A stretch of DNA of 64,000 nt from Symbiodinium natans (Eukaryota > Sar > Dinophyceae > Suessiales > Symbiodiniaceae): assembly GCA_905221605.1 (NCBI GenBank), contig CAJNDS010001879.1:674973-738972 (forward strand), given 5' to 3'. Shown piece by piece: positions 61,527-64,000 of the stretch. Numbering within the stretch: position 1 is the stretch's first letter; each line of letters opens with the position of its first letter. The position numbers were made by a program, and so were the translations under genes. The notes under the pieces were generated by a model. That model searched no databases. It worked only from the letters and a program-made list of their open reading frames with translations, and was not told the origin of the DNA.

Positions 61527-64000
61527 CCATCGCGCAGGAACATCATTCGCTTCCTGGGAGCATTTTTCCGATGGTTTGCTTTGGTTCTTCCAGTTCTTTT
61601 TCGGCAGGTTCCACATTCACTTCTGGACAGACTCTTGTGGATACGGGCCAGGATTTTCATGCTTGCTATCTTTTCCAGCAAAGGATTTTTCGTTACCAAA
61701 TTCGTTCGAAGGCTGCGTGATCTGATGAACACATGCAACGCACCAATGGATTACCCTTGGGACTGGCATCAACAACCCTCAGCAGTATACGTGCGAACCT
61801 CTCACGCGTGTCACACTTCTTTCGCTCAAGTATACATTGGTCAAACAGGATCCACCGTGTCAGAGCGTGAAAGAACCAGGCGACGCAAGTTTCTTCAACT
61901 ATGTCGAGCACGGGTGGCGTATTACGAACCAGCCCTCAAAGTCTGGGCTCGACAACATGATTACTACCAAGGAATCTGCATCGTTGTGGCAGGCGATTTG
62001 GAGGACACTTCAAGATTGGCGCTTGAAGCAGCGCTCATTCGAGAATTTCGTCCGGAACTCAATCACCCACGAGTCGGTCAGCTGCTTAACAAACTTCGAA
62101 TACAAGAACATCGTTTCATGTTGCCAAAATGCAGTGCAGGAGCTCGCTACATTGCCAAATCTGACAGGTTAATTCGCTACAAACATCACCGAGCTGCTGA
62201 CCTAGAACAGTCCCATGCCGTGTTTCAATCGTTATACCGACTTGGTAGCAACACGCACGCGAAGTTTGAGGAGGCTAAACACTTACGCTCTCATCGCGTT
62301 CCTTTGGTAGCGGTGTACTTACGAGTACGCCTGCTACATTATATGGACGAACCTTGGCGATCCAGAGCCAAAGCTTTGCTGCGATCAGCTCTCAGGTACC
62401 GACGAGGAGACCTGCCTCCAGCCAACATTTCCGTGCAGCTTTCTCCGCTTGTGCAGGACCTGCGAGGAGAATTTCATCGCACAATTACACGCATTGTGCA
62501 ATCAGAAAGATGCAATTTTCCTCCTCTACACCTTCCATCTACCCAACTGGTCTTCAGGAAAGGCCAGACCCTTTCCACGCAGGTGTTCAATTATCGGAGG
62601 TTCATGCTCACGTGGAGCACGACAAGGACTGCGACTTGTGTTTGTCACCAGTTCCCTCAGGCCACGCAACAGGCCAAGGGCAACGCGGGACACATCATGT
62701 GTCATGCTAAAGATCTTTTCCCAGACTCCCCCCTGGCCTCAGCGAACCTCGCCGACACCATGTACCTGAATCGAAAGACCTGGACGCAGCGAGCTAGTTG
62801 GGCACTCAAACGGTGGTGCATTCGTTGGAAATTGCCTGCCAGAGTTCAGAGCTTCCTCATGAACTGGGTGCAGGAGCAATGGAACATTCATGAACAGTCC
62901 CTACCAGCTTCACGTGTTCAAAGCTGGTCACCTCAAGCGGTGTCTCAAGCAATCAAACCCATGAGACACCTGATACGAGGTCCTGCAGACCATTTTCCCA
63001 ACACAACGTTTGTGACCTGTCCTTACTTTTATCACACACTGTTGGTCAGGACCTTTGGAGACTCTGCAGTCTTTCAACCGTGCCCTAACGGCACAAGCTT
63101 GGTTATCCAGCAGTTGCAACATGATTTTCAGGTCCTACACAAGGATCTCAAGCCCTACGCGTGGGCTTTTCGATGGGAATGGGGATTGCCCACAGCCCGC
63201 ATTCTGCCAAAACCCTCAAAGGCCTTTCTTGCAGCCAGGCCCATCATCGGCTACACGAAGTGTTGGCATGTCAAAGCCTCGAAGTTTCTTGCAGTTGCCT
63301 TGTATACCCTGATGCAAATAGCCTTTCCTGCAGGCACCACCTGGAATGTTAATTCAGTCTGGACAGGTTTGCGCACAGCTTGGAAGCACATTCAGGACAT
63401 GAGCGTCACAGAAGAACCCTGGACTATGGTACAGCAGGACCTCATTGGGTTTTTCAATTCAGTGCCGCGTACCAGGATTTGCAGCTCTTTGCAAATGATG
63501 CTCCTACGCCTGGAACAACATGCAGGTATTCCCGTGTCAGCTCAAACATACCAGGTCGATATGAAAGCAGGGACGCGCGGGTTGCGCATGTTTCAAGGAA
63601 GACATCGATACCGACAATCCATCACGAAGACCTTGCAGTTACGTCATGTCATTCCACTCACACGGTTTTTGCTTGCCTCAGCATATTTCAAGGTCGGTCG
63701 AGACACCTTTCGGCAAGTGCAGGGAGCATGCATGGGTTCTCCACTTGCGCCAGTACTATGCTCAATAGTGGCCGCTGAACAGGAGTTCGTTTTTCGACAA
63801 AGTTTCACGTCCCAACTGCAGGATGCCGGACTGCTGCGTGGCTTCAGGTATGCAGACAACAGATGCTTCTTTCTGCGTGAGTCTGAGTGTGCTACAGCGT
63901 GGGCTCGATTGGCTTTACACTTGGAGTTCTATGAGGCTCCCATTCTGTTAGAGGACGTACCAGGCGAAAAGCTCTTGGGCACCACTACATCAGTGGCGCA
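61473..64000 (+). CDS. Retroelement ORF C: GIY-YIG endonuclease plus reverse transcriptase, truncated by window edge
   Basis: Open for 842 codons directly after the TGA of ORF B, in the same frame, with no stop before the window end. Residues 1-100 contain hydrophobic and Arg-rich segments. A GIY-YIG fold follows: SAVYV (about 102-106), VYIGQTG (120-126), Arg-rich SERERTRRRKF, and E185-AALIREFRPELN197, which carries the Glu and Asn of the family. The reverse transcriptase includes ILPKPSKAF with RPIIGY, motif A QQDLIGFFNSVP (Asp 656), motif B QGACMGSPLAP (750-760) and motif C YADN (793-796). The GxxMGSPLAP form is usual in Penelope-like enzymes. The thumb and any C-terminal domain lie outside. 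The first in-frame ATGs are 61659, 61725 and 61746, so it is made either by readthrough of the TGA or by internal initiation. Family call firm for RT, good for GIY-YIG. Confidence 0.85.

Larger units (their letters stand above)
58494..64000 (+). mobile_element. Retroelement with GIY-YIG and reverse transcriptase (3' end outside window)
   Basis: Three same-strand frames follow each other with small gaps: ORF A (58494-59855), ORF B (60093-61472) and ORF C (61473 to beyond the window end). ORF C joins an N-terminal GIY-YIG endonuclease-like domain to a reverse transcriptase. Endonuclease-first order is established for the permuted Penelope-like clades (Chlamys and Naiad types) described from green algae, protists and invertebrates, so I place it near these. 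The frames are intact over 5.5 kb, so this copy is young. The 5' boundary is unknown, and whether ORF A belongs to the same transcript is inferred from strand and spacing. Confidence 0.75.

Overview
The window reads as gene-poor nuclear DNA from a microbial eukaryote, most likely a dinoflagellate alga. The reasons are scattered short arrays of the plant/dinoflagellate-type telomere heptamer (CCCTAAA/TTTAGGG) every few kilobases, very long stretches with no conserved coding, many G/C homopolymers and GA microsatellites, decayed retroelements, no bacterial operon structure, and no rRNA or tRNA gene that I could find. The assignment is inference; no diagnostic host gene is present and no complete spliced-leader sequence was seen.

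Layout. From 1 to about 11.0 kb there is non-coding DNA with an AT-rich minisatellite (about 1.0-1.7 kb), a small AT-rich duplication and an AAGTAT-rich patch. At 11.05-11.5 kb two telomere-like arrays face opposite ways, and the right-hand one has been invaded by a complete 1.5-kb mini LTR retrotransposon (11500-13011). That element has identical 296-bp TG...CA LTRs, a 5-bp target duplication, a primer site matching a tRNA-Lys anticodon arm, and a G-rich polypurine tract. From 13 to 22.8 kb nothing is recognisable except weak open frames around 16-17 kb. At 22.86-23.10 kb lies a tandem pair of MITE-like palindromic units.

From about 23.5 to 26.6 kb is a sharply more AT-rich block of virus-like coding sequence. 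It holds a 483-codon frame with frameshifted extensions, a decayed second copy on the same strand, and a fragment on the opposite strand that shares a KIA-F-TAD motif. I interpret it as an endogenous DNA-virus or virus-like plasmid insertion. From 26.6 to 41 kb there is mostly unrecognised sequence with telomere-like arrays, a minisatellite that flips orientation (31.75-32.35 kb), two minus-strand frames that look like remnants of a retroelement protein (34.9-35.9 kb), and the C-terminal part of a cyclophilin with what looks like an internal deletion (37.4-37.6 kb). At 41.7-43.3 kb a GC-rich island carries a 323-codon low-complexity frame bounded on both sides by GA microsatellites. From 43.6 to 57.5 kb there is no convincing gene, only repeats.

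The last 5.5 kb (58.49 kb to the window end) is the best-preserved coding unit: a retroelement with three plus-strand frames. ORF A is of unknown function with an HGT-containing C-terminal region. ORF B is gag-like, with an RS-rich start, a coiled coil and an acidic tail. After a single in-frame TGA, ORF C is open to the window edge and encodes an N-terminal GIY-YIG endonuclease domain followed by a reverse transcriptase. This endonuclease-first order is that of permuted Penelope-like elements. A strong GC hairpin begins 17 nt after the TGA, which suggests that ORF B and ORF C are linked by stop-codon readthrough. The probable new biology is this element and the 1.5-kb LTR mini-element.
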